Shown here: positions 52,790-61,945 of the stretch, piece after piece
How positions within the stretch are numbered: the stretch's first letter is position 1
How the letters are laid out: each line of letters begins with the position of its first letter
Source: UBA9926 sp913064795
GTDB taxonomy: Bacteria > Pseudomonadota > Gammaproteobacteria > Pseudomonadales > Azotimanducaceae
DNA: 64,000 bases
Direction: 5' to 3'
NCBI GenBank assembly: GCA_045560765.1
Contig: JBJKZD010000008.1
Coordinates: 62,001 to 126,000, forward strand
Notes under the pieces: generated by a model
What the model was told of the DNA's origin: nothing
The model's input: only the letters and a program-made list of their open reading frames with translations
Databases searched by the model: none
Program-made: the position numbers and the translations under genes

Positions 52790-53941
52790 ATGTTATGGGT
52801 TCCAGTGAAAATTAAAAGGTTCGCTTTATTTTCAATGCTCTGTTGTATGGCGTTGTCAGGGTCGCCCGTGTCCGCCGATTCCGTGTGGGTCAGCGAACTT
52901 CAAAATGAAGTGACATCTGGGCAGGTCGATAAAATTAAAACGGATCTGATATCAGCTGAAAAATCTGGGGCCGCCTTATTTGTATTGAGAATTGACACGC
53001 CGGGTGGCGCAATGGAGGCCACTCGAATACTGGTGCAAGCGATATTGGATTCCCAGGTACCTGTGGCGGCCTATGTCGCGCCAGCCGGTGCACGGGCAAG
53101 CAGTGCGGGCACCTATATCCTCAGTGCCGCGCATATTGCCGCGATGAGTCCAGCGACGAATATCGGGTCGGCCAAGCCTGTCGTTTTGAGTTTTGGCGAT
53201 ATTGATGAGGATATGAAGCAAAAGCTAGAGAACGATGCGGCAGCGCAGCTTAGAGCTTTGGCGCAGTTGAGGGGGCGTAATGCAGATTGGCTCACAGAAT
53301 CAGTGACCGAAGCAGACAACATTACTGCCACCGAGGCGCTTGAATTGGGCGTGATCGATATCATTGCGGTCAATCAGAATGATCTATTAAAACAGCTCAA
53401 TGGTCGAACAATTGTCATGAACGACACCGAGCTTGTACTCGACACTGTCGATTTAGATGCCGTTTCTAGCAAACCTTTTGAGAGCATTTCCTGGGCGACT
53501 ATTTGGCTGCTCTTTGGTATTGGCTTAATTGTTTTAGAGCTTGTTCTGACAAGTTTTATCTCATTGTTTTTTGGTATCGGTGCGTTGATTACGTCCCTTG
53601 CATTAACGTTGGGGCTGCCCGAGTCTGGCTGGCCGGTCTGGACCGTTTTTATTCTGTCTTCGGTTGTGCTCTTGTTTGGAACCCGTGCTCGCTTTAAACG
53701 CTATTTTGTTGGCGATGAGGAAGGTCCAGATTATTCCGAGCTCGATGCCAGTTATTTGGGGCAAAGAGTGCGCTATGTATCAGGGTTTACCGAAACGGAT
53801 CCCTCGGAGGGATTGGTCGAGTTCCGTGGGTCGAATTGGCGCGCGCGTGCTGAGCATCCGCCGCTCGATCACAGCGGTCATTGGGTTATTGTTAAAGTTG
53901 AGTCAAACACACTGTGGGTAGAGGAGAAAAGTAATGGGTGA
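52790..53941 (+). CDS. nfeD: NfeD-family membrane serine protease (ClpP class)
   Basis: A 383-residue protein with a signal peptide (LFSMLCCMALSGSPVSA), a periplasmic ClpP-class domain (LRIDTPGGAMEATRILVQAI, catalytic serine in GARASSAGTYI, and NIGSAKPV), three or four helices (WATIWLLFGIGLIVLELVLT) and an OB-fold end (VEFRGSNWRARAE). Such long NfeD proteins pair with stomatin/SPFH proteins, which they cleave. GGAGG is 8 bases before the ATG. The stop lies 8 bp inside the next gene, so this pair is coupled. Confident family call. Confidence 0.92.
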   Translation: MLWVPVKIKRFALFSMLCCMALSGSPVSADSVWVSELQNEVTSGQVDKIKTDLISAEKSGAALFVLRIDTPGGAMEATRILVQAILDSQVPVAAYVAPAGARASSAGTYILSAAHIAAMSPATNIGSAKPVVLSFGDIDEDMKQKLENDAAAQLRALAQLRGRNADWLTESVTEADNITATEALELGVIDIIAVNQNDLLKQLNGRTIVMNDTELVLDTVDLDAVSSKPFESISWATIWLLFGIGLIVLELVLTSFISLFFGIGALITSLALTLGLPESGWPVWTVFILSSVVLLFGTRARFKRYFVGDEEGPDYSELDASYLGQRVRYVSGFTETDPSEGLVEFRGSNWRARAEHPPLDHSGHWVIVKVESNTLWVEEKSNG

Positions 53942-54875
53942 TTTTTTTATATATGCCATCGGGGTTGGGTTAATTCTCTGGATTTTTTTCCAGACTGTCC
54001 GCATTGTTCCCCAGCGAGAACAATTTGTTGTTGAAAATTTGGGTAAGTATCAAAAGACCCTGAGCGCAGGATTTCACATTCTCATCCCGTTTGTTCAGAA
54101 AGTGGGATACAAGCATACCTTGAAAGAACAAACCATCGATGTTCCCTCGCAAAGCTGTATCACGGCGGACAATATCGCTGTGGAAATTGATGGAATACTC
54201 TATTTACAAGTTCAAGATGCCGAGCTTGCCAGTTACGGTATCCAGGACTATATCTATGCAACGTCACAGTTGGCGCAGACCACGCTTCGATCTGAAATCG
54301 GTAAGATCGAGTTGGACCGAACCTTCGAGGAACGTGACACGATCAATGCACGGGTTGTTGAAGCCGTGGATAAAGCCTCGAATCCTTGGGGCGTTAAAGT
54401 TCTACGCTACGAAATCAAAGACATTAACCCGCCAGCGACGGTTCGCGATGCATTAGAGAAACAAATGCGTGCAGAACGAGAACGGCGAGCCGTCGTCGCT
54501 GAATCCGAAGGTGAGCGTGAAGCTAAAATCAATGTCTCTCAAGGACTGCAGCAGGAGATGGTCAATATCTCAGAAGCAGAAAAGCTTAAGCAGATTAATG
54601 AGGCTGAAGGTAAAGCGAAAGAAATCGAGTTGCTCGCACAGGCGACCGCCGAGGGTATTCGCACAATTGCAATGGCGATCAATTCTCCAGGCGGCATCGA
54701 AGCGGTGAACCTGCGGGTCGCCGAGCAATACGTCACGCAATTTGGAAAGCTTGCACAAGAAACCAACACCCTGATCTTGCCCGCAGATGCAGGCAATATT
54801 GGCAGCTTCGTTGCCACGGTCACCTCGGCCATGAAGACCGTCGACGGCCAAGGTAGTCAGAACAGTCAGGGCTAA
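53934..54875 (+). CDS. SPFH/stomatin-like protein (QmcA/HflC-related)
   Basis: A 313-residue membrane-anchored stomatin homologue: N-terminal helix IYAIGVGLILWIFFQTVRIVP, the SPFH domain with REQFVVENLGKYQKTLSAGFH, and a helical C-terminus rich in charged residues (EAEKLKQINEAEGKAKEIEL) ending in a low-complexity tail. It partners with NfeD upstream, with overlap ATG inside the nfeD end. SPFH/NfeD pairs help arrange membrane microdomains. GAGGAG is 7 bases before the ATG. Confidence 0.92.
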   Translation: MGDFFIYAIGVGLILWIFFQTVRIVPQREQFVVENLGKYQKTLSAGFHILIPFVQKVGYKHTLKEQTIDVPSQSCITADNIAVEIDGILYLQVQDAELASYGIQDYIYATSQLAQTTLRSEIGKIELDRTFEERDTINARVVEAVDKASNPWGVKVLRYEIKDINPPATVRDALEKQMRAERERRAVVAESEGEREAKINVSQGLQQEMVNISEAEKLKQINEAEGKAKEIELLAQATAEGIRTIAMAINSPGGIEAVNLRVAEQYVTQFGKLAQETNTLILPADAGNIGSFVATVTSAMKTVDGQGSQNSQG

Positions 54876-54907
54876 GGTCAGCGCAACCGGCTGAGGCGCG
54901 TTTTTGC

Positions 54908-55813
54908 ATGGGTGAGTCGTCTCAGACTAGAGCCTACGGGTTTGCCTTGATCACATTGCTCATGTGGTCAACGGTGGCGACAGCCTTTAAGTTGACGCTG
55001 GCCTATGCCAGCGTTTTGCAAACCTTGATGATCGCCAGCCTGGTATCGTCCTTGACATTGCTGGTGATGGTGATCGCTACCGGTCAGAGCAGGCTTTTGC
55101 TTCAATCGTTCAGAGGCCAATGGCGATTTACATTAATCGCGGGGATGCTTAATCCGGTTTTTTACTACCTCATTTTGTTTGAGGCCTACGACCGATTGCC
55201 CGCGCAATTGGCCCAGCCCATCAATATTACCTGGACGATCGTACTGTCTCTCATGGCGGGTTGGTTTTTAAAACAGCCCATACGCGGTTTTGACTACGGG
55301 GCGGCGGGCTTTAGTTACATCGGCGTGGTGGTGATCGTCAGTCAAGGGGATTTGTCGGCGCTTTTTTCTGCGGATTGGATTGGTGTCGCCCTTGCGATTT
55401 TCTCAACACTGATTTGGGCAGGTTACTGGACACTGAATATTCGCGATACGCGTGATCCTTTGATTGGCATGTGCTTGAACTTTCTGGTCGCGGCGCCGGT
55501 TGTGATGTTGCTTTGGCTGGTGTTTGATCGAATGCTGCCTCCGATAGAGGGAATTTTGGGCGGGCTGTATATTGGTTTATTTGAAATGTCGCTGGCTTTC
55601 TTTTGCTGGTCCTTGGCCCTGAAGTCAACGAATAATGCAGCAACCATCAGTAACCTAGTCTTTTTATCGCCATTTTTGTCGCTGCAGTTTATTCAGTGGA
55701 TATTAGGAGAATCGATTCATGCGACGACCTATTGGGGTTTGGTCATGATCATTGCCGGTATTGGTTTTCAGCAGGTGATGCACCGCCGATACCCTATTGA
55801 CGATTCCGCCTAA
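54908..55813 (+). CDS. EamA/DMT family transporter
   Basis: A 301-residue integral membrane protein with ten predicted helices in two EamA repeats (LITLLMWSTVATAFKLTLAY in the first, IFSTLIWAGYWTLNIRDTR in the second). Drug/metabolite transporters of this type export or import small polar metabolites. No ribosome site was seen before the ATG. It begins 32 bp after the SPFH gene and may be cotranscribed. Direction and substrate are unknown. Confidence 0.9.
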   Translation: MGESSQTRAYGFALITLLMWSTVATAFKLTLAYASVLQTLMIASLVSSLTLLVMVIATGQSRLLLQSFRGQWRFTLIAGMLNPVFYYLILFEAYDRLPAQLAQPINITWTIVLSLMAGWFLKQPIRGFDYGAAGFSYIGVVVIVSQGDLSALFSADWIGVALAIFSTLIWAGYWTLNIRDTRDPLIGMCLNFLVAAPVVMLLWLVFDRMLPPIEGILGGLYIGLFEMSLAFFCWSLALKSTNNAATISNLVFLSPFLSLQFIQWILGESIHATTYWGLVMIIAGIGFQQVMHRRYPIDDSA

Positions 55814-55992
55814 CCGAAAACCAAGTCGAGATCTAGAGGGCCTAGTTTTAAAGTGGCTAGGCGCCTGGGTCGAGCTTCCCTGCGACAGGGTTGAAGGCCC
55901 TCACAGACCGATGCGTGATGTTCCGCCGACCATAATCCACGTTGTCTCAATCTTTGATTGATCGATGTGAGTCTACTTTTTATCCCTCGACC

Positions 55993-56020
55993 CTTGAAAA
56001 ATATCGGCTTAGCCTCATGT
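55993..56020 (+). promoter_or_regulatory. Near-consensus sigma-32 heat-shock promoter for lon
   Basis: CTTGAAA at 55993-55999, a 13-base spacer and CCTCATGT at 56013-56020 match the heat-shock consensus CTTGAAA-N13-CCCCATNT with one mismatch. This places the transcript start near 56028, so the GTG at 56022 cannot be the start codon and the ATG at 56049 is. Lon is a classical sigma-32 gene in E. coli. Confidence 0.75.
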
Positions 56021-56048
56021 TGTGGTTATCAAAGCATTTGGTGTAACC

Positions 56049-58442
56049 ATGGCAGATCAAAGCGAGTTTATTCCCAAGGGCGGCGAGCAGTTAGGCGATG
56101 AGACTTCAAACGCCTTGGCGCGCCCTGATTCGGTATTGCCCGACACCCTTCAAATTATCCCGTTGAAGGACCGGCCTTACTTCCCAGTATTGGTGCAACC
56201 CTTGGTCATCGATGAGGACCCATGGGGTCCTGGCATCACAAAGGTCGCCGAGACGCCCCACAAACTTGTTGGCTTGGTCTATGCGCCCGAGGGTGGCAGC
56301 GATGCTGTCGCAACGGATCAGGTTCGCCGTGTTGGCTGCGTCGCGAGGATACACCGGGTCCAAACATCAGAAGGCAAAGTGCAGTTCATCGCGCAAGGGC
56401 TAAAACGTTTTCAGATCAATCAATTTTTAAAGCAGACACCGCCGTGGGTTGCGCAAGTTTCCTATATTGATGCCGCGGTGGTCGAAGATGAACAGCAAAC
56501 CCGGGCCTATGCGCGCTCGATGATAAATATTATTAAAGAGCTGGCCGGCCTCAACCCGCTTTATACCGAAGAACTCCGGCACTACCTGCAATACTTTACG
56601 CCGAATGAGCCCTCGCCGCTGACTGATTTTGCTGCGGCAATCACTTCTGCTGACCCCGAAGAATTGCAGGATATTCTTGAGACTGTAAACCTACTTGAAC
56701 GAATGCAAAAGGTGCTCCTTTTGATGGGTAAAGAGCTCGATGTAGCCCGTCTGCAAGCGAAAATTACCCAACAAGTACAGGATCAGGTAGACGGACAGCA
56801 GCGAGAGTTCTTTTTAAAGCAACAGCTCAAAGCTATCCAAAAAGAATTGGGTCTCTCCAAGGATGATCGAGACTCCGATGCTGAGAAATTCTTAAAACGT
56901 CTTGAGCCGATGACCGTGCCCGAAGCTGTAATGTCAGTCATTGATGACTCCCTTGAGAAGCTGCGGGTGCTGGATCCCAGTGCCTCTGAATACGGGGTCA
57001 CGCGTAATTATTTGGATTGGATGACCAGTGTGCCTTGGGGCATGACAACGGATGACCAGTTGGATCTTAATGCAGCTCGGACGGTCTTGGATGAGGATCA
57101 TGAGGGGTTGTCGGATATCAAAGATCGGATGATCGAGTTTTTAGGTCTGGGCGCTTTGCGGGGGGAGATGTCTGGTTCAATACTGTTGCTGGTGGGCCCC
57201 CCAGGTGTTGGTAAAACCAGTATGGGGCAGAGTATTGCACGCGCCCTGGGCCGGGAATTCTACCGTTTTAGTTTGGGGGGAATGCGCGATGAAGCAGAGA
57301 TAAAAGGGCATCGCCGCACCTACGTGGGGGCAATGCCTGGAAAACTTGTTCAGGCACTGAAAGACGTTTCCAGTGAAAACCCAGTCATCATGCTTGATGA
57401 AATCGATAAAATTGGGGCTTCATTTCAAGGCGACCCTGCATCGGCATTGCTTGAGGTTCTAGATCCGTCGCAAAATCATCAGTTTTTAGATCATTATTTA
57501 GATGTTCGGATCGATCTGTCCAAGGTGCTTTTTGTCTGCACTGCAAATCAGCTTGATAGTATTCCTGGCCCATTGCTTGATCGCATGGAGACGATCAGGC
57601 TTCCGGGATACCTGCTCGATGAAAAACTGGCGATCGCCCGCAAACACTTATGGCCCAAGCAGCTCAAAAAAGCAGGGTTAAAATCGACACAATTACGGCT
57701 CAGCGATCGGGTGCTGAAACGTCTGATCAGCGGCTATGCCCGGGAGGCGGGTGTCAGACAACTCGATCAATTGCTTGCGCGACTGGTACGAAAGGCCGCA
57801 GTACGAATGCTCGATGAAGGACACCGCGCTGTGGCCGTGACCCAAGCGGTGCTGACAGACTGGTTAGGGCCGCCCGTGTTCAGTCAGCAAGAAGCCCAGC
57901 GAGGCGTTGGTATTGTTAATGGATTAGCCTGGACCGCAATGGGCGGCACCATGCTGACCATCGAGTCTCAATCTGTTCATCAGGGCGGTCGAGGCTTAAA
58001 GCAAACAGGACAACTTGGCGACGTCATGCAGGAGTCAGCCCAAATCGCTTACAGTTATGTCATCAGTCAAAGCGCGAGCCTCGGTATCGCTGCAGACTAC
58101 TTTGACGATCGGCAGATACATCTCCACGTGCCCGAGGGAGCGACCCCTAAGGATGGTCCCAGTGCAGGAATCACAATGGCAACCGCTTTGGTCTCTATGG
58201 CACGCGGGCGCCCACTCAAGCGCGACATCGCGATGACAGGTGAACTCACACTGACGGGGCGAGTCCTACCCGTTGGGGGCATTCGAGAAAAAGTTTTGGC
58301 CGCAAAACGGGCAGGCGTTAAGACCCTGATTCTACCTGATGCGAATACTCGAGACTTCGATGAGATACCCGAGCACTTACGGAAGGGCCTGACCGTGCAC
58401 TTTGCGGCGTCGTTTGGAGATGTGGCGGAAATCTGTTTTTGA
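56049..58442 (+). CDS. Lon-family ATP-dependent protease, AsrA-like
   Basis: A 797-residue AAA+ serine protease: substrate-binding N-domain (IIPLKDRPYFPVLVQPLVID), coiled coil with KQQLKAIQKELGLS, Walker A GPPGVGKTS, VIMLDEIDKIG, and the proteolytic domain with S705 (KDGPSAG) and K748 (GIREKVLAAK). The N-domain differs from canonical Lon (VVVFPGMV-type) and resembles the second Lon of Pseudomonas aeruginosa (AsrA, PA0779), which has the same length. That protein activates the heat-shock response after aminoglycosides, as known from the literature. The heat-shock promoter just upstream fits. Confidence 0.9.
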   Translation: MADQSEFIPKGGEQLGDETSNALARPDSVLPDTLQIIPLKDRPYFPVLVQPLVIDEDPWGPGITKVAETPHKLVGLVYAPEGGSDAVATDQVRRVGCVARIHRVQTSEGKVQFIAQGLKRFQINQFLKQTPPWVAQVSYIDAAVVEDEQQTRAYARSMINIIKELAGLNPLYTEELRHYLQYFTPNEPSPLTDFAAAITSADPEELQDILETVNLLERMQKVLLLMGKELDVARLQAKITQQVQDQVDGQQREFFLKQQLKAIQKELGLSKDDRDSDAEKFLKRLEPMTVPEAVMSVIDDSLEKLRVLDPSASEYGVTRNYLDWMTSVPWGMTTDDQLDLNAARTVLDEDHEGLSDIKDRMIEFLGLGALRGEMSGSILLLVGPPGVGKTSMGQSIARALGREFYRFSLGGMRDEAEIKGHRRTYVGAMPGKLVQALKDVSSENPVIMLDEIDKIGASFQGDPASALLEVLDPSQNHQFLDHYLDVRIDLSKVLFVCTANQLDSIPGPLLDRMETIRLPGYLLDEKLAIARKHLWPKQLKKAGLKSTQLRLSDRVLKRLISGYAREAGVRQLDQLLARLVRKAAVRMLDEGHRAVAVTQAVLTDWLGPPVFSQQEAQRGVGIVNGLAWTAMGGTMLTIESQSVHQGGRGLKQTGQLGDVMQESAQIAYSYVISQSASLGIAADYFDDRQIHLHVPEGATPKDGPSAGITMATALVSMARGRPLKRDIAMTGELTLTGRVLPVGGIREKVLAAKRAGVKTLILPDANTRDFDEIPEHLRKGLTVHFAASFGDVAEICF

Positions 58443-58973
58443 AGTCTTGAGGGCTTTCACTGACTGGACTGGGCTGGACTGGAGTGTGTTGCAAAAAAGT
58501 CTGGATGCCGGGGTTCTCAGTGAAGCATTCCCTTAAGCGTTTCAAAAACGCTCGGCCTGGACGGCCATCCAAGCCGGTAGCCCTCCCTTGCCGTCTGAAT
58601 CATTCCCGGCCTCAGTGCGTTGCATTTGGTGAGTGATCTAATGTTTCGATCTGTAAAGACAATAATTAAATAAATTCAATAATTTAACTAATTTATATCG
58701 ATTAAAAATAAAGTATCATTCGTTGCTCTTTGGGCAACTTAACGCTAAAAGTCTACCCGAGAATCCTGTCGAAATGTATGACTTCCAAGCGAAAGGAGCC
58801 TTGAGCTGAAACAGTTTGTAGGCAAGCGAGTGCGACCCATCAGTTCTTGGCCTCAGGCCGGGCCTTATAGCGCAAAGACTGAACGACAAGGCCAGTGCTT
58901 GTTGTGTTGTTTGTCCTCCCGTGCAAGATGCGTTAGCGTTTAGACAAGACTAATTCGTCAAGAAGGACACACC
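58443..58973. other. Intergenic between lon and FAD-linked oxidase
   Basis: Contains a purine-pyrimidine run of GGACTG repeats at about 58459-58485, a strongly AT-rich stretch at 58650-58725 that is the best promoter candidate, and a GTTGC-CTCTTTGG-GCAAC hairpin-like run at about 58720-58737. No gene of usual length was recognised. Confidence 0.4.
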
Positions 58974-60332
58974 ATGTCGACTCTCACAGCAGCACTTGAA
59001 GCCAGTCTTGGCGCCGGGGGCATGGTCACCGGAGAAGCCTTGTCAGAGCGCTTGATTCCTCATGGGCACCCGCTGGCGGTTGCCCGCCCAAGTTCCACCG
59101 CTGAAGTTTCTAAGGTCCTTAGAACCTGCTTTGAGGCCGGGCAGACCGTGATTCCGTACGGAGGGCTAACGGGATTGGTCGAGGCCACAGCCTCCGATCA
59201 AAGTGAGTTGGCGCTTTCCCTGGAGCGCATGAATCAAATTGAAGAAATCGATGTTGCTAGTCGCACCATGACCGTACAGGCTGGGGTTCCGCTTCAAGTG
59301 GTTCAAGAAGCGGCAGAAGGCGCGAATCTTTTGTTTCCACTCGATATCGGGGCTCGGGGTTCTGCCACCATTGGCGGTAATGTTGCAACCAATGCTGGAG
59401 GTAACCGCGTCATTCGCTATGGGATGATGCGAGATCAAATTTTGGGTATGGAGGTCGTTCTCGCCGACGGAACTGTCCTTTCATCGATGAACAAAATCAT
59501 CAAGAACAATACTGGCTATGATTTAAAGCAGCTGTTTATTGGCTCTGAGGGCACGCTTGGGATCGTTACGCGTCTGGTACTGCGCTTGAGGCCTCAGCCT
59601 ATCAGCCAGCAGATGGCTTTTCTTGCCGCCAATAGTTTCTCGGAAGTCACCGAGATTCTAAATCGACTCGACGGAAGGCTGGGCGGAAGCCTGAGCGCCT
59701 TTGAAGTGCTTTGGCAAAACTATTACAAGCTTGTGACAACCCCGCCAGCCAGTGGGCGGCCGCCACTAGGGCACGATTACGCGTATTACATCCTGGTTGA
59801 AGCTTTGGGCGGTGATATCGAAGGGGATGAAGCGAGATTTCTATCGGTGCTCACAGACGCGATGGAGGAGGGTGTGGTTGCGGACGGCGTGATTGCTTCC
59901 AGTCAAGCTGAGCGCGATGCCATGTGGGCGATCCGCGACGATGTTGGCCAAGTACGCCAGATTCGTCCCGTTTTTTCTTTTGATATCAGCGTACCGCTCA
60001 ACCAAATGGACAGCTACGTCACTGAGCTCAAAGCTGATTTGGACCAGCGCTGGCCCAGCAATCATTGCATGGTTTTTGGCCACTTAGGCGATGGCAATCT
60101 TCATATTGTTGTGGGTGTTGGAGATAAACAAGCGAAACCCCAAGTTGAGGCGGTGGTTTATGCAGGGCTACCCTCTAGAGGCGGTTCGGTCAGCGCGGAA
60201 CACGGCATTGGGGTTCAGAAAAAAGCGTATTTAGCGCTTTCACGCAGCAAAGATGAAATTGCAATGATGCAGCGGATTAAGATGGCCCTAGATCCCAAAA
60301 ATATTTTAAACCCGGGAAAGATATTTGATTGA
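58974..60332 (+). CDS. FAD-linked oxidase, D-lactate/glycolate dehydrogenase-like (GlcD family)
   Basis: A 452-residue flavoprotein with a PCMH FAD domain (VIPYGGLTGLVEATA, GSATIGGNVATNAGGNRVIRYG, IGSEGTLGIVT) and a C-terminal substrate domain with VFGHLGDGNLHIVVG and SAEHGIGVQKK. This is the two-domain 2-hydroxyacid dehydrogenase family (D-lactate, D-2-hydroxyglutarate or glycolate oxidase subunit). AAGGAC precedes the ATG. No iron-sulfur partner is adjacent, so it likely acts alone. Confidence 0.92.
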   Translation: MSTLTAALEASLGAGGMVTGEALSERLIPHGHPLAVARPSSTAEVSKVLRTCFEAGQTVIPYGGLTGLVEATASDQSELALSLERMNQIEEIDVASRTMTVQAGVPLQVVQEAAEGANLLFPLDIGARGSATIGGNVATNAGGNRVIRYGMMRDQILGMEVVLADGTVLSSMNKIIKNNTGYDLKQLFIGSEGTLGIVTRLVLRLRPQPISQQMAFLAANSFSEVTEILNRLDGRLGGSLSAFEVLWQNYYKLVTTPPASGRPPLGHDYAYYILVEALGGDIEGDEARFLSVLTDAMEEGVVADGVIASSQAERDAMWAIRDDVGQVRQIRPVFSFDISVPLNQMDSYVTELKADLDQRWPSNHCMVFGHLGDGNLHIVVGVGDKQAKPQVEAVVYAGLPSRGGSVSAEHGIGVQKKAYLALSRSKDEIAMMQRIKMALDPKNILNPGKIFD

Positions 60333-60510
60333 GAAGCCCATCAGTGTAGATCAATTTTTTCGATCCCGCGGCTACCGGGAATCTTCATCTGACGGTTTGT
60401 TGTCCAAATATCCCTAAGTGCGCTTAAAAACTATTTTCTGCTGCGGTTTTTAAGGCGGCTTCGTACTGAGCGCAGGCTTGTCTCAAGCGCATGGAATTTA
60501 ACGGTGCGGC

Positions 60511-61914
60511 TTAAGGTATCTGCCGGACCTGAATGGCCTCTATGCCTTGGCCCGCCAATATATCCGAGATCACAACGACTGTATCGCTGGATACAAGGTT
60601 GGCGCGTTTCTTAAGCAAACTAAAAGCGGAAGCGAGGGTCTTCTCAGGATCTTGGCTGAAAGCAATGCGAAAGGGTGAGAGATTTCGGTTGAGCATCAAC
60701 CGACGCCGAGTCTGGGAATCATTGGTAAAAGCAAAAATACGACTTTTTTGAGGATGGCAGTTGGTTACAAAGTCAGCCATGTAACCGCGCCGAGTAATCA
60801 CGACGGTCCCTTTGGCGCCGATCCGCTCAGCGAGTTGAACCGCATAAAAAGCAATGTGTTGTTTGGTCGATTCTGACTTGAGCTCCTTAACAAAACTCAG
60901 GCCAGGCACCCGCTCGGAACTGCGAGCGATCTCGACTAACTGCTCGACACATCGGATGGGGTATTTGCCGATGGTCGTTTCGCCTGACAACATGACGGCA
61001 TCGACTTCTTCATAAATTGCATTGGCGACATCGGTGACTTCGGCTCGGGTCGGAATCGGGTTTTCAATCATCGACTCCAATAAGTGGGTTGCGACAATGA
61101 CACGTTTGCCCTCTTCGGCGCACCGGCGGACGATCTTTCTCTGGACGTTGGGCAGTTCTGCCAGATTAATCTCAACACCGAGATCGCCCCTTGCCACCAT
61201 AATGCCGTCTACCTCTTCCAGAATTTCATTTAAGTTTTCGACACCAGATTGATCCTCAATCTTGGCGATGATTTTTATTTTGCCCGCTTTTTTTCCCAAA
61301 CGGGTTTTCAGTTCTAGAACGTCCGCGGCTTCTCGCACAAAAGAAAGTGCAATGAAGTCCACCTCTTGCTCTATTCCAAAGGCGATATCCAATGCATCTT
61401 TTTTTGTAATCGCTGGCAGATTGACTCTGATGCCCGGCAGGTTCACGTGGCGTTTACTTTTTAAAATGCCGCCGTCGATGATTCGACAGCGCAAGGTGCC
61501 GTTGTCATTCTTAGCCAGAACTTCAAGGTTGATGATGCCGTTGTCGACGGTGATCCTATCCCCAATTTTCAACGTGCTCGTTAAATCTTCGTAATGAATA
61601 CGGATCGACGAGGTCTCGACATCGGTACCATCTCTTACGCTGATTGTAATCTCAGCTCCGCTCTTGAGTTCGAGCTCGTCTGCGATGACACCTGTTCTGA
61701 TCTCGGGCCCTTGGGTGTCGAGGAGAATGGCAATGGGGTCTGGTCGCTTTCGGTTTAGTGTTTTAATTGCGCGGATCACTTTTGCAGCACTCTCATGGCT
61801 CGCGTGGGACATGTTGAGACGAACGATATCCATTCCGGCATCCGAGAGTTTTTCAAGCTGATCGAAGGATTCAGTCTCGGGACCAATGGTGCAGATGATC
61901 TTAGTTTTTCTCAT
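60511..61914 (-). CDS. pyk: Pyruvate kinase
   Basis: A 467-residue glycolytic enzyme that makes pyruvate and ATP from phosphoenolpyruvate and ADP. Characteristic motifs are MRKTKIICTIGPETES at the start, LLDTQGPEIRTG, ISFVREAADVLEL-type IALSFVREA, IIAKIEDQSG, VARGDLGVEI and VMLSGETTIGKYP. The open frame reaches 62028, but this ATG begins the conserved start. It lies 31 bp downstream of dinB on the same strand. Housekeeping enzyme. Confidence 0.97.
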   Translation of the reverse strand: MRKTKIICTIGPETESFDQLEKLSDAGMDIVRLNMSHASHESAAKVIRAIKTLNRKRPDPIAILLDTQGPEIRTGVIADELELKSGAEITISVRDGTDVETSSIRIHYEDLTSTLKIGDRITVDNGIINLEVLAKNDNGTLRCRIIDGGILKSKRHVNLPGIRVNLPAITKKDALDIAFGIEQEVDFIALSFVREAADVLELKTRLGKKAGKIKIIAKIEDQSGVENLNEILEEVDGIMVARGDLGVEINLAELPNVQRKIVRRCAEEGKRVIVATHLLESMIENPIPTRAEVTDVANAIYEEVDAVMLSGETTIGKYPIRCVEQLVEIARSSERVPGLSFVKELKSESTKQHIAFYAVQLAERIGAKGTVVITRRGYMADFVTNCHPQKSRIFAFTNDSQTRRRLMLNRNLSPFRIAFSQDPEKTLASAFSLLKKRANLVSSDTVVVISDILAGQGIEAIQVRQIP

Positions 61915-61945
61915 GGGTAAGGTGCGCTTGGGAAAGCGCGGCATG

